A DNA stretch of 50,583 nucleotides, taken from positions 1-50,583 of the forward strand of contig NZ_JAFAND010000094.1 in NCBI RefSeq assembly GCF_019232825.1, written 5' to 3'. This document shows positions 1 through 7,727 of the stretch, one piece after another; within the stretch, counting starts at the first letter, position 1, and the number at the start of each line of letters is the position of its first letter. Below the pieces are notes generated by a model. That model saw nothing but the letters and a program-made list of their open reading frames with translations. It did not search any database and was not told the origin of the DNA. Made by a program: the position numbers and the translations under genes. This DNA is from Paludibacterium sp. GTDB taxonomy: Bacteria > Pseudomonadota > Gammaproteobacteria > Burkholderiales > Chromobacteriaceae.

Positions 1-738
1 GCAATATGGCGATTATCGGCAATGGGCTTCTGTTCGCCGTAGCCGCGCGATGCGATCCGCCCGGGATCGATATGCTGCGCGATCAGTGCACGTCGAACGG
101 TATCGGCGCGCCGCTCGGATAGCGCCAGATTGCGCGCCTCCGACCCGATGCTATCGGTGTGCCCCTCGACCAGCACCTGATAATCGGGATACCGATGCAA
201 CACCCCCGCCAGCTTGGCGACCGTTTCTTTCCCCCCCGGGCGCAGCGACGTGCCGGCAAAGTCGAACAACACATTGCTAAGCGTAATCACCACGCCGCGA
301 TCCGTCTGGCGCGAGGGGGTCGCCAATGCCGCATCCAGCGCGCGCTGCAATTGCGCCGCCCGCTGCTCGGCCGAACGCGCGCGCGCTTCGGCGAGCAGCC
401 GTTCACGCTCTTGCGAGACCCGGGCGATACGCTCTTCCGCCTCGCGCCCCGCCGCCGCCTGCTCGGCGATCGCCGCCTGTTCCACCGCCAAATGCGCCAA
501 GTGTTGCGCCTCCAGCGCTTGACGCCTTTGCGCCCAGACCTGCTCAGCCCGCGCGAGCGCGTCGCGCGCACGGGCGAGCTCGACGGGCGCCAGCCGGACC
601 ACCACGCTGTTTTGCCGTGCCGCCTCATAGGCCTGCCGCGCCGACTCCAACTCGGGATCCGGCGCTGGCGAGGTCGCGCAGCCGGCCAAGAGCGCCAACA
701 TCATGGCCTCGACACAGCGAAAGTTCTTGCTTGCCATA
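1..738 (-). CDS. OmpA-family lipoprotein with DUF4398-like region (3' end beyond window)
   Basis: Reading leftward from an ATG at 738 gives a short hydrophobic leader ending in a lipobox-like LLAGC, then an alanine/glutamate/arginine-rich helical stretch of the DUF4398 type, then an OmpA C-terminal domain. The OmpA part shows LVEGHTDSIGSEARN and LSERRADTVRRAL, the typical peptidoglycan-binding motifs. A good ribosome site (GAGGAG) precedes the start. The product should be an outer-membrane lipoprotein that anchors to peptidoglycan. The frame is still open at base 1, so the C-terminus is missing. It follows the DUF4398 gene by 9 bp and is probably co-transcribed with it and with the BON lipoprotein upstream. 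Family assignment is firm; the exact role is unknown. Confidence 0.85.
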
Positions 739-747
739 CCCCTCTCC

Positions 748-1143
748 TCACAGTTTGTCGCGTGCCGGCAGGGGCGCCATACGCCGCGCCCGCTCGTCGA
801 TCTCCTGGCGCAACGCCCGAATCGACCGATCGAGCTCCTCGACCGCGCGCGATGACTTGGCGGTCCCGGTCCGGACGAGCGCCAAGGTCGCGGCGATCTC
901 CGCTTCGGCGGCAAAACGCCTAGCCCGCTCGGTTTCGTTCAACAAGACCGCGTTTCTCGCTTGCTCGAGCCGATCGCGCGCCCGGGCGAGCTCATGGCTG
1001 GCGTATTGGCTCGCGCCCGCGTTCTGAGCGTGATCGATGGCGGACTGCGCCGCCGCCAACTGTTCCCTGGGCAGCGGCGAGGAGGCGCACGCGACAAGCA
1101 TGCTCAACACCCCCATTCCATACATCGGACGGATGATTTTCAT
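748..1143 (-). CDS. DUF4398 domain lipoprotein
   Basis: 131 residues from the ATG at 1143, which follows a GGAG site. A longer in-frame extension to 1290 runs into the upstream gene and has no signal peptide at its start, so it was rejected. The leader is MKIIRPMYGMGVLSMLVACASS, with a lipobox LVAC giving a lipidated cysteine at about residue 19. The rest is a charged helical domain with repeated alanine and arginine/glutamate, as in DUF4398 proteins that commonly precede OmpA-family genes. It is probably an outer-membrane lipoprotein partnering the downstream OmpA protein, in the same transcript. Function is not established. Confidence 0.8.
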   Translation of the reverse strand: MKIIRPMYGMGVLSMLVACASSPLPREQLAAAQSAIDHAQNAGASQYASHELARARDRLEQARNAVLLNETERARRFAAEAEIAATLALVRTGTAKSSRAVEELDRSIRALRQEIDERARRMAPLPARDKL

Positions 1144-1210
1144 AGCAACGCTCCGTACTGTATCGGCCCGGCCGCGTCCGGACCGCTTGGTCGAACACGG
1201 CCCGAGCCGA

Positions 1211-1531
1211 TTATTGTTGCGGCGGCTGGACAATGATGTGATTACGGACATCCTTGACGCCGGGCACCGAACGGGCGATCTCGCCGGCACGCATCTTCTC
1301 GGCCTCGCTCACCGCGAAGCCGGAAAGCTCCACCACGCCTTTGAGCGTCTCTACCGAAATGCGCATGGCACTGACTTTCGGCTCGGTGGCCAAGCGTTTT
1401 TTGACGCGTGCCGTCACCGTCGCATCATCGACGTATTGGCCCACGGTGCTCTGCCCGCTGGTCACCGTGCAGCCCGAGACCGAGAAGCCCATGGCAACAG
1501 CCAAGCCCAAAGCTGAGAACAGTTTCTTCAT
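1211..1531 (-). CDS. BON-domain lipoprotein
   Basis: 106 residues from ATG 1531 with a strong GGAGGAGG site; the longer frame to 1624 crosses the promoter and was rejected. The leader ends in VSGC (lipobox). After it comes one BON domain of about 70 residues: DDATVTARVKKRLA at its start, LKGVVELSGF in the middle and VPGVKDVRNHIIV at the end. BON domains bind membranes or phospholipids in periplasmic proteins such as OsmY. The gene is divergent from rpoN and has its own -24/-12 sigma-54 element at 1602-1616, about 60 bases upstream of the start, so it is likely part of a sigma-54-controlled envelope response. A related BON lipoprotein lies at 3221-3571. Confidence 0.85.
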   Translation of the reverse strand: MKKLFSALGLAVAMGFSVSGCTVTSGQSTVGQYVDDATVTARVKKRLATEPKVSAMRISVETLKGVVELSGFAVSEAEKMRAGEIARSVPGVKDVRNHIIVQPPQQ

Positions 1532-1601
1532 GAATGACGGCCCTCCTCCAACGTGGATCAACCTAGTAGATAAATCGCCATGCCAGCTTGTCTCCTGCTC
1601 C

Positions 1602-1616
1602 GCAAATGCTGTGCCA
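1602..1616 (-). promoter_or_regulatory. sigma-54 (-24/-12) promoter of the BON lipoprotein gene
   Basis: On the minus strand the bases read TGGCACAGCATTTGC, matching TGGCACG-N4-TTGC with the required 10 nt between GG and GC. Transcription would start about 12 bases beyond, leaving a leader of about 60 bases before ATG 1531. It is the closest match to the consensus in the region. Confidence 0.8.
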
Positions 1617-1645
1617 GCCGGCACCGTCCCGGCGGCGGGCCGGCT
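1616..1645. promoter_or_regulatory. Palindrome between divergent sigma-54 promoters (candidate activator site)
   Basis: AGCCGGC at 1616-1622 is mirrored by GCCGGCT at 1639-1645 with 16 bases between. It fills the gap between the two divergent -24/-12 elements. A dimeric activator, for instance the one at 4761-5840, could bind here, although classical enhancer sites are usually farther away. GC-rich DNA yields such palindromes by chance, so this is tentative. Confidence 0.35.
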
Positions 1646-1650
1646 CTGTC

Positions 1651-1665
1651 TGGCATATGAATTGC
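1651..1665 (+). promoter_or_regulatory. sigma-54 (-24/-12) promoter of rpoN (autoregulation)
   Basis: TGGCATATGAATTGC matches the sigma-54 consensus with exact 10-nt spacing between GG and GC. The start of transcription would fall near 1677 and the rpoN ATG is at 1705. A sigma-54 gene driven by a sigma-54 promoter implies positive autoregulation. Confidence 0.75.
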
Positions 1666-1704
1666 GTGCGGCAGCAGGGTTCTTGACTCATGGGAGAGCC
1701 ATCA

Positions 1705-3137
1705 TGATTTCACCAGCCTTGCGCCTCGAGCATCGCCAAAACCAGGTATTGACCCCCCGCCTGCAACAGGCGGTGCGGTTATTGCAAATTTCGACCCAGG
1801 AGTTCAACCAAACGCTGCAACAGATGCTGAGCATCAACCCCTTTCTCGACTGCATCGATGAGGAGAGCGACACGCACGATGGCGAGGCCGAGCCGGAGCA
1901 AGAGGAAGAAGCGGAAGTACCGACGGATGCGGATCGGCTGGAAATCATCGCCCGCGACGAGCGTTTCGACCCCTTTACCGACTGCGCGCCGTGGGGCGCC
2001 CGCAAGGACAGCGCGGAAGGCCCGCACGAGGAGACGTGGCGGCAAGTGCCGGCCGAACGCACATTACGCGAACATCTGCACCAACAATGGCGTACCTATC
2101 CGCTTTCCGAGCGAGAGTGGCTGATTGGCGCCGCGGTGATCGAGGCGCTCGACGAAGACGGCTACCTACGCGTCGATCTGAGCGAGCTGCGCGCCCTTCT
2201 CGGGCTCAAGCCGCCTGTGGGCATGTCAGAAATGCACATCGCGTTGAAACTTGTGCAATCGCTCGACCCCCCAGGGGTAGGCTGCCGCGATGTCCGCGAA
2301 TGCCTGCGACTGCAATTACAGAATTTGCCCGATAGCGAGGCGCGCGCCATGGCGATCGCCATTGTCGACGGCGAATTCGAGCGGTTCGTGCGCCGCGACA
2401 TGACGGGCCTCGGGAAACGCTTGGCCTGCCCGCAGGAACGGCTCGAACTCGGCTGCGCGATGATCCGCCAGCTCGCCCCCCGTCCAGGGCGCCCCTTTGG
2501 CGCAAACACCCCGCCGTATCTCGTGCCGGATGTTTTCGTCCACAAGGAAGGCGGCGCCTGGCGCGCCCGGCTCAACCCGGCGGCCATTCCCAATATCGGC
2601 ATCAATCAAACTTACGTGCAAATGTTCCGGCGGCATCGCCAATCCCATCACCAGGATATGGCCGCCTATCTGCACGAGGCGCGCTGGACCGTGCGCAACA
2701 TCGAGCAACGCTTCAACACCATTTTGCGCGTCGCGGAGGAGATCGTTGCTCGCCAGCAGCGTTTTTTCGAACAGGGCGCGCTCGCCATGCAGCCCCTAGG
2801 GCTGCGCGATATCGCCGCGAACCTCGGACTGCATGAGTCCACGGTTTCCCGCGCCACCTGCAACAAATACCTCGCCGCACCGGCAGGCATCCTCGAGCTG
2901 AAGTATTTCTTCTCGCGCGCATTGCACACTTTGCACGGCAGCCCCTGCTCCAGCATCGCCATTCGCGATGCCATTCGACGCATGATTCGCGACGAAGACC
3001 GCAACGCGCCATTATCCGACGCCGCCATTACCCGCTTCTTGACGCAGCAGGGGCTGAGCGTGGCGCGCCGCACGGTCACCAAGTATCGGCAAGCGATGCA
3101 GCTCCCACCGATGGAAATGCGGCGAGGCGCCGTCTAA
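1705..3137 (+). CDS. rpoN: RNA polymerase sigma-54 factor (probable second copy)
   Basis: 477 residues from ATG 1705. The N-terminal region I is glutamine-rich (LTPRLQQAVRLLQ), followed by a very acidic region II at about residues 50-85, the core-binding region, the helix-turn-helix (LGLHESTVSRATCNKY) and the RpoN box ARRTVTKYR at 454-462. The usual box reads ARRTVAKYRE, so the end is slightly diverged. The long open frame upstream of 1705 crosses the promoters and was rejected. The housekeeping betaproteobacterial rpoN normally lies beside lptB and hpf; here the neighbours are BON lipoproteins and a sigma-54 activator, suggesting a dedicated paralogue. It is preceded by its own -24/-12 promoter. 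The family call is certain; the paralogue status is inferred. Confidence 0.95.
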
Positions 3138-3145
3138 GGCCGAAT

Positions 3146-3160
3146 CGGGCACGCAGGTTG
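3146..3160 (+). promoter_or_regulatory. sigma-54 (-24/-12) promoter of the BON/ferritin genes
   Basis: GGGCACGCAGGTTGC matches TGGCACG-N4-TTGC at all but the first base and has the correct 10-nt GG-to-GC spacing. It starts 9 bases after the rpoN stop, so the BON and ferritin-like genes need not depend on rpoN read-through. The translation start at 3221 is 60 bases downstream. Confidence 0.75.
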
Positions 3161-3220
3161 CTCAAACAACCGCATGAAACGTCGCCGCCCAACCATCCGT
3201 CCGAGAAGGAGAAAACCTCG

Positions 3221-3571
3221 ATGAAACCTTACCCGATCCGCACCGTCATCCTGCCGGTACTCGCGAGCCTCGCCGCACTGGTTGCCTGCGACAGACAGGC
3301 GCCGACCGCCGCGACGGACGAGGCGGACCCCACGTTAAGCGACAAGGCGGGCGAGATGATCGATGACGCTGCCATCACGGCACGCGTCAAAACCAAGCTC
3401 GCGGCGGATGCCGGTCTAAGCACCATCAAGTTGAGCGTCGACACGGATAACGGCGTCGTTACCGTGTGCGGCAAGGTGCCGGACGAAGCCATGCGCGACG
3501 CCGTCTCGCGTGTCGCAGCGGGCGTCGCTGGCGTCGTGCTGATCAACAATCACGTCACCGTCGGTCCATGA
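3221..3571 (+). CDS. BON-domain lipoprotein
   Basis: 116 residues from ATG 3221, chosen because AAGGAG lies 10 bases upstream and a signal peptide follows directly; the longer frame from 3158 starts inside the promoter. The leader ends in LVAC (lipobox, cysteine about residue 25). A single BON domain follows, with DDAAITARVKTKLA, a central DNGVVTVCGKV and VAGVVLINNHVTV. It is similar in layout to the protein at 1211-1531, so the two probably arose by duplication. It is the first gene after the -24/-12 element at 3146-3160 and is likely co-transcribed with the small ORF and ferritin-like gene that follow. Envelope location is predicted from the lipobox. Confidence 0.85.
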   Translation: MKPYPIRTVILPVLASLAALVACDRQAPTAATDEADPTLSDKAGEMIDDAAITARVKTKLAADAGLSTIKLSVDTDNGVVTVCGKVPDEAMRDAVSRVAAGVAGVVLINNHVTVGP

Positions 3572-3626
3572 AGGAAAGGAACCTCATGAGCAATCACACC
3601 GCTATCGCGGCGCGCAATACCAGCAA

Positions 3627-3740
3627 ATGGAAAACACCAACTACCGGCTAGTCATACAACATCCGGCGGCCATGCTGTCGGTGGCGGCGCTGATCGGCAT
3701 CGTCATCGGCTGCTTGGCGTCATCCTCCACGTCACACTGA
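3627..3740 (+). CDS. Small membrane protein, possibly frameshifted remnant
   Basis: A 37-residue frame from ATG 3627 has a polar start, then one hydrophobic segment (AAMLSVAALIGIVIGCLAS) and a short polar tail. The layout QHP-hydrophobic-GxxxGCL resembles the C-terminal anchor of DUF883-type proteins. A good ribosome site (AAGGAAAGG) precedes a different ATG at 3586, whose frame closes after 21 residues at 3651. The 3627 frame is open through 3586 but has no start there. The likeliest reading is one small protein broken by an indel just after the 3586 ATG; two tiny independent peptides is the alternative. It sits between the BON lipoprotein and the ferritin-like gene. Confidence 0.35.
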   Translation: MENTNYRLVIQHPAAMLSVAALIGIVIGCLASSSTSH

Positions 3741-3754
3741 TAAAGGATTCAACC

Positions 3755-4318
3755 ATGCCATCCACTCACTTCACCGGCGCCACGGGACGCGCCGCGCCGC
3801 TGACGGACGACGAGACATTGCGGGCGCGGGCACGCCACCATATCGAGCAAGGCCCCGTGACCGCCGGCTATCGCGGCGACCGCCAAGTACTGCTCGACCT
3901 GCTTGCCCGCGCCTTGGCCACAGAGCTCACCTGCATGCTGCGCTACAAACAGCATGCGTTAACCGCCCAGGGACTGAATGCGGAAAGCGTGTCCGCCGAA
4001 TTCGACAAGCATGCGCAGCAAGCGCAGGCGCATGCCTATGCCGTGGCGGCGCGGATCGTACAGCTTGGCGGTCTGCCCACGCTGAACCCGTGGCATATCG
4101 CCGCGCGCAGCCATGTCGAATATGTCGAGTGCGCCACGCTGAAAGACATGATCCGCGAAAACCTCGTCGCCGAGAGGATCGCCATCGAAAGCTACCGGGA
4201 AACCATCGACTACATCGCCGCCGACGACCCTACCACGCGTCGGCTGCTGGAGGAGATTCTCGCCGTCGAAGAGCAGCATGCCGACGAACTGACCAGTCTG
4301 ATGGGCCGCTACGCGTAG
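3755..4318 (+). CDS. Ferritin-like (bacterioferritin-type) protein
   Basis: 187 residues from ATG 3755 after AAAGGA. An N-terminal extension of about 45 residues is followed by a four-helix bundle with bacterioferritin-like motifs: TELTCMLRYKQH, AHAYAVAARIVQLGGLP, LVAERIAIESYRE and EEQHADEL. The glutamate normally three residues before the histidine in the second helix (E..H) is alanine here (AQAH), so the di-iron bridging site looks incomplete. It may store iron poorly or act mainly in DNA or oxidant protection. It ends the likely sigma-54-driven group that begins with the BON gene. The family call is good; the activity is uncertain. Confidence 0.8.
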   Translation: MPSTHFTGATGRAAPLTDDETLRARARHHIEQGPVTAGYRGDRQVLLDLLARALATELTCMLRYKQHALTAQGLNAESVSAEFDKHAQQAQAHAYAVAARIVQLGGLPTLNPWHIAARSHVEYVECATLKDMIRENLVAERIAIESYRETIDYIAADDPTTRRLLEEILAVEEQHADELTSLMGRYA

Positions 4319-4341
4319 CGCCCTTGGCAAGGAGGGAAACC

Positions 4342-4431
4342 ATGATGTACAGAAATGGCATCGCGGTCGCGTTCGCAGCCGGTCTGGTCCTGAAGATCGG
4401 CAGTGTTTGGCATGCTCAGCGCCGCATATGA
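4342..4431 (+). CDS. Small hydrophobic peptide
   Basis: A 29-residue frame (MMYRNGIAVAFAAGLVLKIGSVWHAQRRI) has an almost perfect ribosome site, AAGGAGGG, six bases before ATG 4342. It contains one short hydrophobic stretch and a basic end. The strong site, 23 bases after the ferritin-like gene and before a hairpin at 4493-4518, suggests a real last cistron of that transcript. No family is recognised. Confidence 0.4.
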   Translation: MMYRNGIAVAFAAGLVLKIGSVWHAQRRI

Positions 4432-4760
4432 ACGATCCGCATGGCCGCAAGGCCAACCCGCCGAACACCGCCTCATAAACCATCACCGCTGAGCCTGCTT
4501 CGCCTCTACGAGGCAGGCCCTCTCATGAATGCCGCCGATCATGTCTAGTCCTCTCGGACGGAAGGCCGGGCAACCGCCGGGTTCATCCTGAAATCGTATG
4601 AGAAGATGCCTACCCCAGAATGCACGTTTACACGATTGACGCGCCAGCCATGGCAATTAGGATGGTAAAGCCAGAAGCCATCATTCACCGTTGCCACCCC
4701 ATCGCTGAACTCGCCTAGCACCAAACGCCGTTCAGTGTCCTCACGGAGAAGGAATGCAAT
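4432..4760. other. Gene-poor stretch before the sigma-54 activator
   Basis: 329 bases with no convincing gene. It holds a hairpin at 4493-4518 and the ribosome site of the next gene just before 4761. No -24/-12 element with correct spacing was found for the activator gene, whose promoter is not evident. A reverse frame over 4545-4862 is open but lacks a supported start. Confidence 0.5.
4493..4518 (+). terminator. Hairpin, possible terminator
   Basis: GCCTGCTTCG pairs with CGAGGCAGGC (one G-T wobble) round a 6-base loop. No T-run follows, so a Rho-independent role is only possible. It lies after the small peptide gene. Confidence 0.4.
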
Positions 4761-5840
4761 ATGTTCGAGAACCTTCGAGACGAGCCCACCTCTTCCTCCA
4801 TGCCTCCTTTGCCATCGCCCTTTTCGGCCGCCGCGACCGACCTCCATGATCACGAAGCGCATCGATTCGGCTGCCTCTATGGCGCTTCATCCGCCATGCG
4901 AAAGGTATTCCGGCTGATCGGCCGCGTCGCCGCCAGCGACGCATCGGTCATGATCATGGGAGAGAGCGGCTGCGGCAAAGAGCTGGTCGCCCAAACCATC
5001 CATGAAATGAGCGGATACGCCTCCGCCCCCTTTATCGCGATCAATTGCGGCGCATTGCCGGTTTCGTTGATCGAATCGGAACTCTTCGGCTACGAACGGG
5101 GCGCCTTCACCGGCGCGAACAAGACGCATCAAGGTTTCTTCGAACGCGCGCAAGGCGGCACCTTGTTCTTGGATGAAATCACGGAAATGCCGGTTGACCT
5201 GCAGGTGCGTCTATTGCGCGTCTTGGAAACGGGGAGCTTCACGCGTGTCGGCGGCGACCGGGAGATTCGTTGCAACGCCCGCATTTTGGCGGCCACCAAC
5301 CGCGAACCGCTGGATGCCGTGCGCCATGGGCAGTTGCGTCAAGATCTCCTGTACCGGTTGGCCGTTTTCCCGATTCCGCTGCCGCCGCTGCGCGAGCGCG
5401 CCGAGGACGTGCTCCTGCTGGCACACCATTTTTTGAAGGGCTGGAACACGCAATTCGGCACTCAAAAGCATTTTGCGCAGGATGTGGCCGGCAAACTCTG
5501 CCGGCACGATTGGCCCGGCAACGTGCGCGAGCTGAAAAACTGTATTCACCGCGCCTACATCATGGCGGACAAGGTGGTCGACATCGACATCGACACGCTG
5601 GTCCCGTTGACCTCGTTCACGCGCCCCCAAGAGCGGACAGTCATCGAGGTGGAGGTCGGCACCCCGCTGGAAGAGGTTGAGCGCCGGCTCATCTTCGCCA
5701 CGTTGGATCGCTATCATGGCAATAAGCGCCGCACGGCCAAAGCGTTGGGCATCAGCCTGAAAACGATCTATAACCGGCTTAATTCCTATGCGGATCGCAT
5801 TGCCAAATCCGCGGCCGAGATCCATCCTTCCTTGGCATGA
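4761..5840 (+). CDS. Sigma-54-dependent transcription activator without sensor domain
   Basis: 359 residues from ATG 4761 after AGAAGGA. The N-terminus is only about 37 disordered residues. An AAA+ domain follows with Walker A GESGCGKE (67-74), the sigma-54 contact loop GAFTGA (114-119), Walker B GTLFLDE (133-139) and RLAVFPIPLPPLRER. A Fis-type helix-turn-helix (RTAKALGISLKTIYNRL) ends the protein. There is no receiver, GAF or PAS domain, as in PspF or HrpS, so control must come from its level or from a partner protein. Its position beside a second rpoN and sigma-54 promoters makes it the probable activator of this cassette. Specific targets are inferred. Confidence 0.92.
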   Translation: MFENLRDEPTSSSMPPLPSPFSAAATDLHDHEAHRFGCLYGASSAMRKVFRLIGRVAASDASVMIMGESGCGKELVAQTIHEMSGYASAPFIAINCGALPVSLIESELFGYERGAFTGANKTHQGFFERAQGGTLFLDEITEMPVDLQVRLLRVLETGSFTRVGGDREIRCNARILAATNREPLDAVRHGQLRQDLLYRLAVFPIPLPPLRERAEDVLLLAHHFLKGWNTQFGTQKHFAQDVAGKLCRHDWPGNVRELKNCIHRAYIMADKVVDIDIDTLVPLTSFTRPQERTVIEVEVGTPLEEVERRLIFATLDRYHGNKRRTAKALGISLKTIYNRLNSYADRIAKSAAEIHPSLA

Positions 5841-5853
5841 CATCCGGGGAACA

Positions 5854-7209
5854 TTATGAGCGGCAGTAGTCGATGGCCTGTTCGAGGCGTTCGACCGCGA
5901 TCACTTCCAATCCTTCAATCGGCTGGCGCGGGCGGTTGGCAAGCGGCACGATGGCGCGGGTAAAGCCGAGCTTCGCCGCCTCGCGCAAGCGCTCCTGTCC
6001 ACGCATGACGGCACGCACTTCGCCAGCGAGCCCGACCTCGCCAAAAACCGCCAGTTTGGCGGGCAGGGGGCGGTTGCGCAGCGAAGAAACAATGGCGAGG
6101 ATCAGCGCCAGGTCGGCCGCGGGTTCAGTGATTTTCACGCCCCCCACGGCATTGAGAAAGACGTCCTGATCGAAGCAAGCCACCCCGGCATGGCGGTGCA
6201 GCACGGCCAGCAACATCGCCAACCGATTCTGCTCCAACCCGACGGAAAGCCGCTTGGGTTGAAAACCGTGCGCATCATCCACCAACGCCTGCACCTCGAC
6301 CAAGAGCGGGCGCGACCCTTCCTGCGTGACCAGCACGCAGGCGCCGGCAACATCGTCTCGCCAGGAGGAAAGAAAAATGGCGGAAGGATTGGACACCCCT
6401 TTCAGGCCACGCTCCGTCATGGCGAACAGCCCGAGCTCGTTGGCGGCGCCGAATCGGTTCTTCACCGCGCGGATCATGCGGAAACTCGAGTGGGAGTCCC
6501 CCTCGAAATAGAGCACGGTATCCACCATGTGCTCCAACACGCGGGGGCCGGCCAGCGAGCCTTCCTTGGTCACATGGCCGACCAAGAGCAGCGTCGTGCC
6601 GCTTTGCTTGGCCATGCGCGTCAACTGCGCGGCGCACTCGCGCACCTGCGTGACCGAGCCCGGCGCCGACGTCGCCTGATCGGTGTACAGCGTCTGGATC
6701 GAATCGATCACCGCCACTTCGGGCCGGTCGCGCTTGAGCACCGCCATGATGGCCTCGATACGGATTTCCGACAGCAAACGCACTTTGCCGGCATCCACCG
6801 CCAACCGCGAGGCGCGCATGGCGATCTGCTGCGGCGACTCTTCGCCCGACACGTATAACACCGGACGCGTCGCGCCCATCGAAGCCAAGGCCTGCAGCAA
6901 CAAGGTGGATTTACCGATGCCCGGATCGCCGCCGATCAGAATCACGGCGCCACGGACCATTCCGCCGCCGAGCACCCGGTCCAGTTCTTCAATACCGGAA
7001 CTGTCACGCGGCACGTCCTCCGCCTGGACCTCGGACAGAAGCTGCACTTCGGCCGTACCGCTCCAGGCGGCATAGCGCCCGCCGGATGCCGGCGCCGCCA
7101 CAGACTCGGTCAGGGTGTTCCAAGCGCCGCAATGCGGACACTGGCCCTGCCATTTCAGGGTCTCGCCGCCGCACTCGGTGCAGGCAAAAACGATTTTGCT
7201 CTTAGCCAT
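5854..7209 (-). CDS. radA: DNA repair protein RadA
   Basis: 451 residues from ATG 7209; the longer frame to 7446 overlaps the upstream gene. It has an N-terminal four-cysteine zinc motif (CTECGG...CPHCG), Walker A GGDPGIGKST, the RadA-specific KNRFGA motif and a Lon-like C-terminal domain (PLPAKLAVFGEVGLAGEVR). RadA is a RecA-related ATPase that drives branch migration in recombination repair. Its start overlaps the end of the lipoprotein gene by 8 bp, and it is the last gene of the leftward run. Length and motifs are normal for the family. Confidence 0.97.
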   Translation of the reverse strand: MAKSKIVFACTECGGETLKWQGQCPHCGAWNTLTESVAAPASGGRYAAWSGTAEVQLLSEVQAEDVPRDSSGIEELDRVLGGGMVRGAVILIGGDPGIGKSTLLLQALASMGATRPVLYVSGEESPQQIAMRASRLAVDAGKVRLLSEIRIEAIMAVLKRDRPEVAVIDSIQTLYTDQATSAPGSVTQVRECAAQLTRMAKQSGTTLLLVGHVTKEGSLAGPRVLEHMVDTVLYFEGDSHSSFRMIRAVKNRFGAANELGLFAMTERGLKGVSNPSAIFLSSWRDDVAGACVLVTQEGSRPLLVEVQALVDDAHGFQPKRLSVGLEQNRLAMLLAVLHRHAGVACFDQDVFLNAVGGVKITEPAADLALILAIVSSLRNRPLPAKLAVFGEVGLAGEVRAVMRGQERLREAAKLGFTRAIVPLANRPRQPIEGLEVIAVERLEQAIDYCRS

Positions 7210-7726
7210 GTCCGTTGGATTTTTTCGATTTCGGCGGCGCCGAACTGGACGCCCCTTGTTTGAGCAACTGCTGCAGCTGCTTTTGCTCGTCGTTGCTCGG
7301 CTGGGACATGCCGTTGCCATTGCTGCGATTGTTGATGGTATCGAGCACCGCCTGCACCTCGGGGTCGGGCTTGCCGCCATCCTCGCCGGAATCCGACGTC
7401 GCTCCCGCCGGTTGTCCGCCATTGTCGCCATGCGGCGGCTCGGCATGCGCCGGCGCCGAGGCCGCGGGAGGCGGCGGCTCCGGTGGCGGCGACATCGTCG
7501 GCAGCGATTGCTTGGTCATGTACTCGTGCATTTCGCGCCAGCCGGAGTACACCTGCGCCTTGTCCGCATCCGGGTTGCGCCGGTAACACTCCTCCAGCGA
7601 GCGGCCGGTCTGGCGGCATCCCGCGCCGATGGCGCGGTCGTCATCCTTGGATAAGCCTGTGACATGGTTGATCCAGTTACAGCCCGTCAAGAGCAGCACC
7701 AACGGCAATACCCGCAACGCACGCAT
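7202..7726 (-). CDS. Proline-rich lipoprotein of unknown function
   Basis: 174 residues from ATG 7726, after AAGGGGG. A signal peptide with lipobox LLTGC is followed by a conserved-looking segment (DDRAIGAGCRQTGRSLEECYRRNPDADKAQ with a cysteine pair), a proline/alanine-rich linker and a polar glutamine-rich tail. It lies 1 bp after the SDR gene and overlaps radA by 8 bp, so it is co-transcribed. No domain was recognised. Lipidation and export are predicted from the leader only. Confidence 0.75.
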   Translation of the reverse strand: MRALRVLPLVLLLTGCNWINHVTGLSKDDDRAIGAGCRQTGRSLEECYRRNPDADKAQVYSGWREMHEYMTKQSLPTMSPPPEPPPPAASAPAHAEPPHGDNGGQPAGATSDSGEDGGKPDPEVQAVLDTINNRSNGNGMSQPSNDEQKQLQQLLKQGASSSAPPKSKKSNGHG

Positions 7727-7727
7727 C

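Noticed and set aside
1254-1704. N-terminal extension of rpoN
   Set aside because: The frame is open but runs across two sigma-54 promoters and the BON gene; sigma-54 homology begins at 1705.
4545-4862. Reverse-strand open frame before the sigma-54 activator
   Set aside because: It overlaps the activator start and has no convincing ribosome site, and no domain could be seen. The N-terminal part is arginine/glycine-rich as expected for a GC-biased shadow frame.
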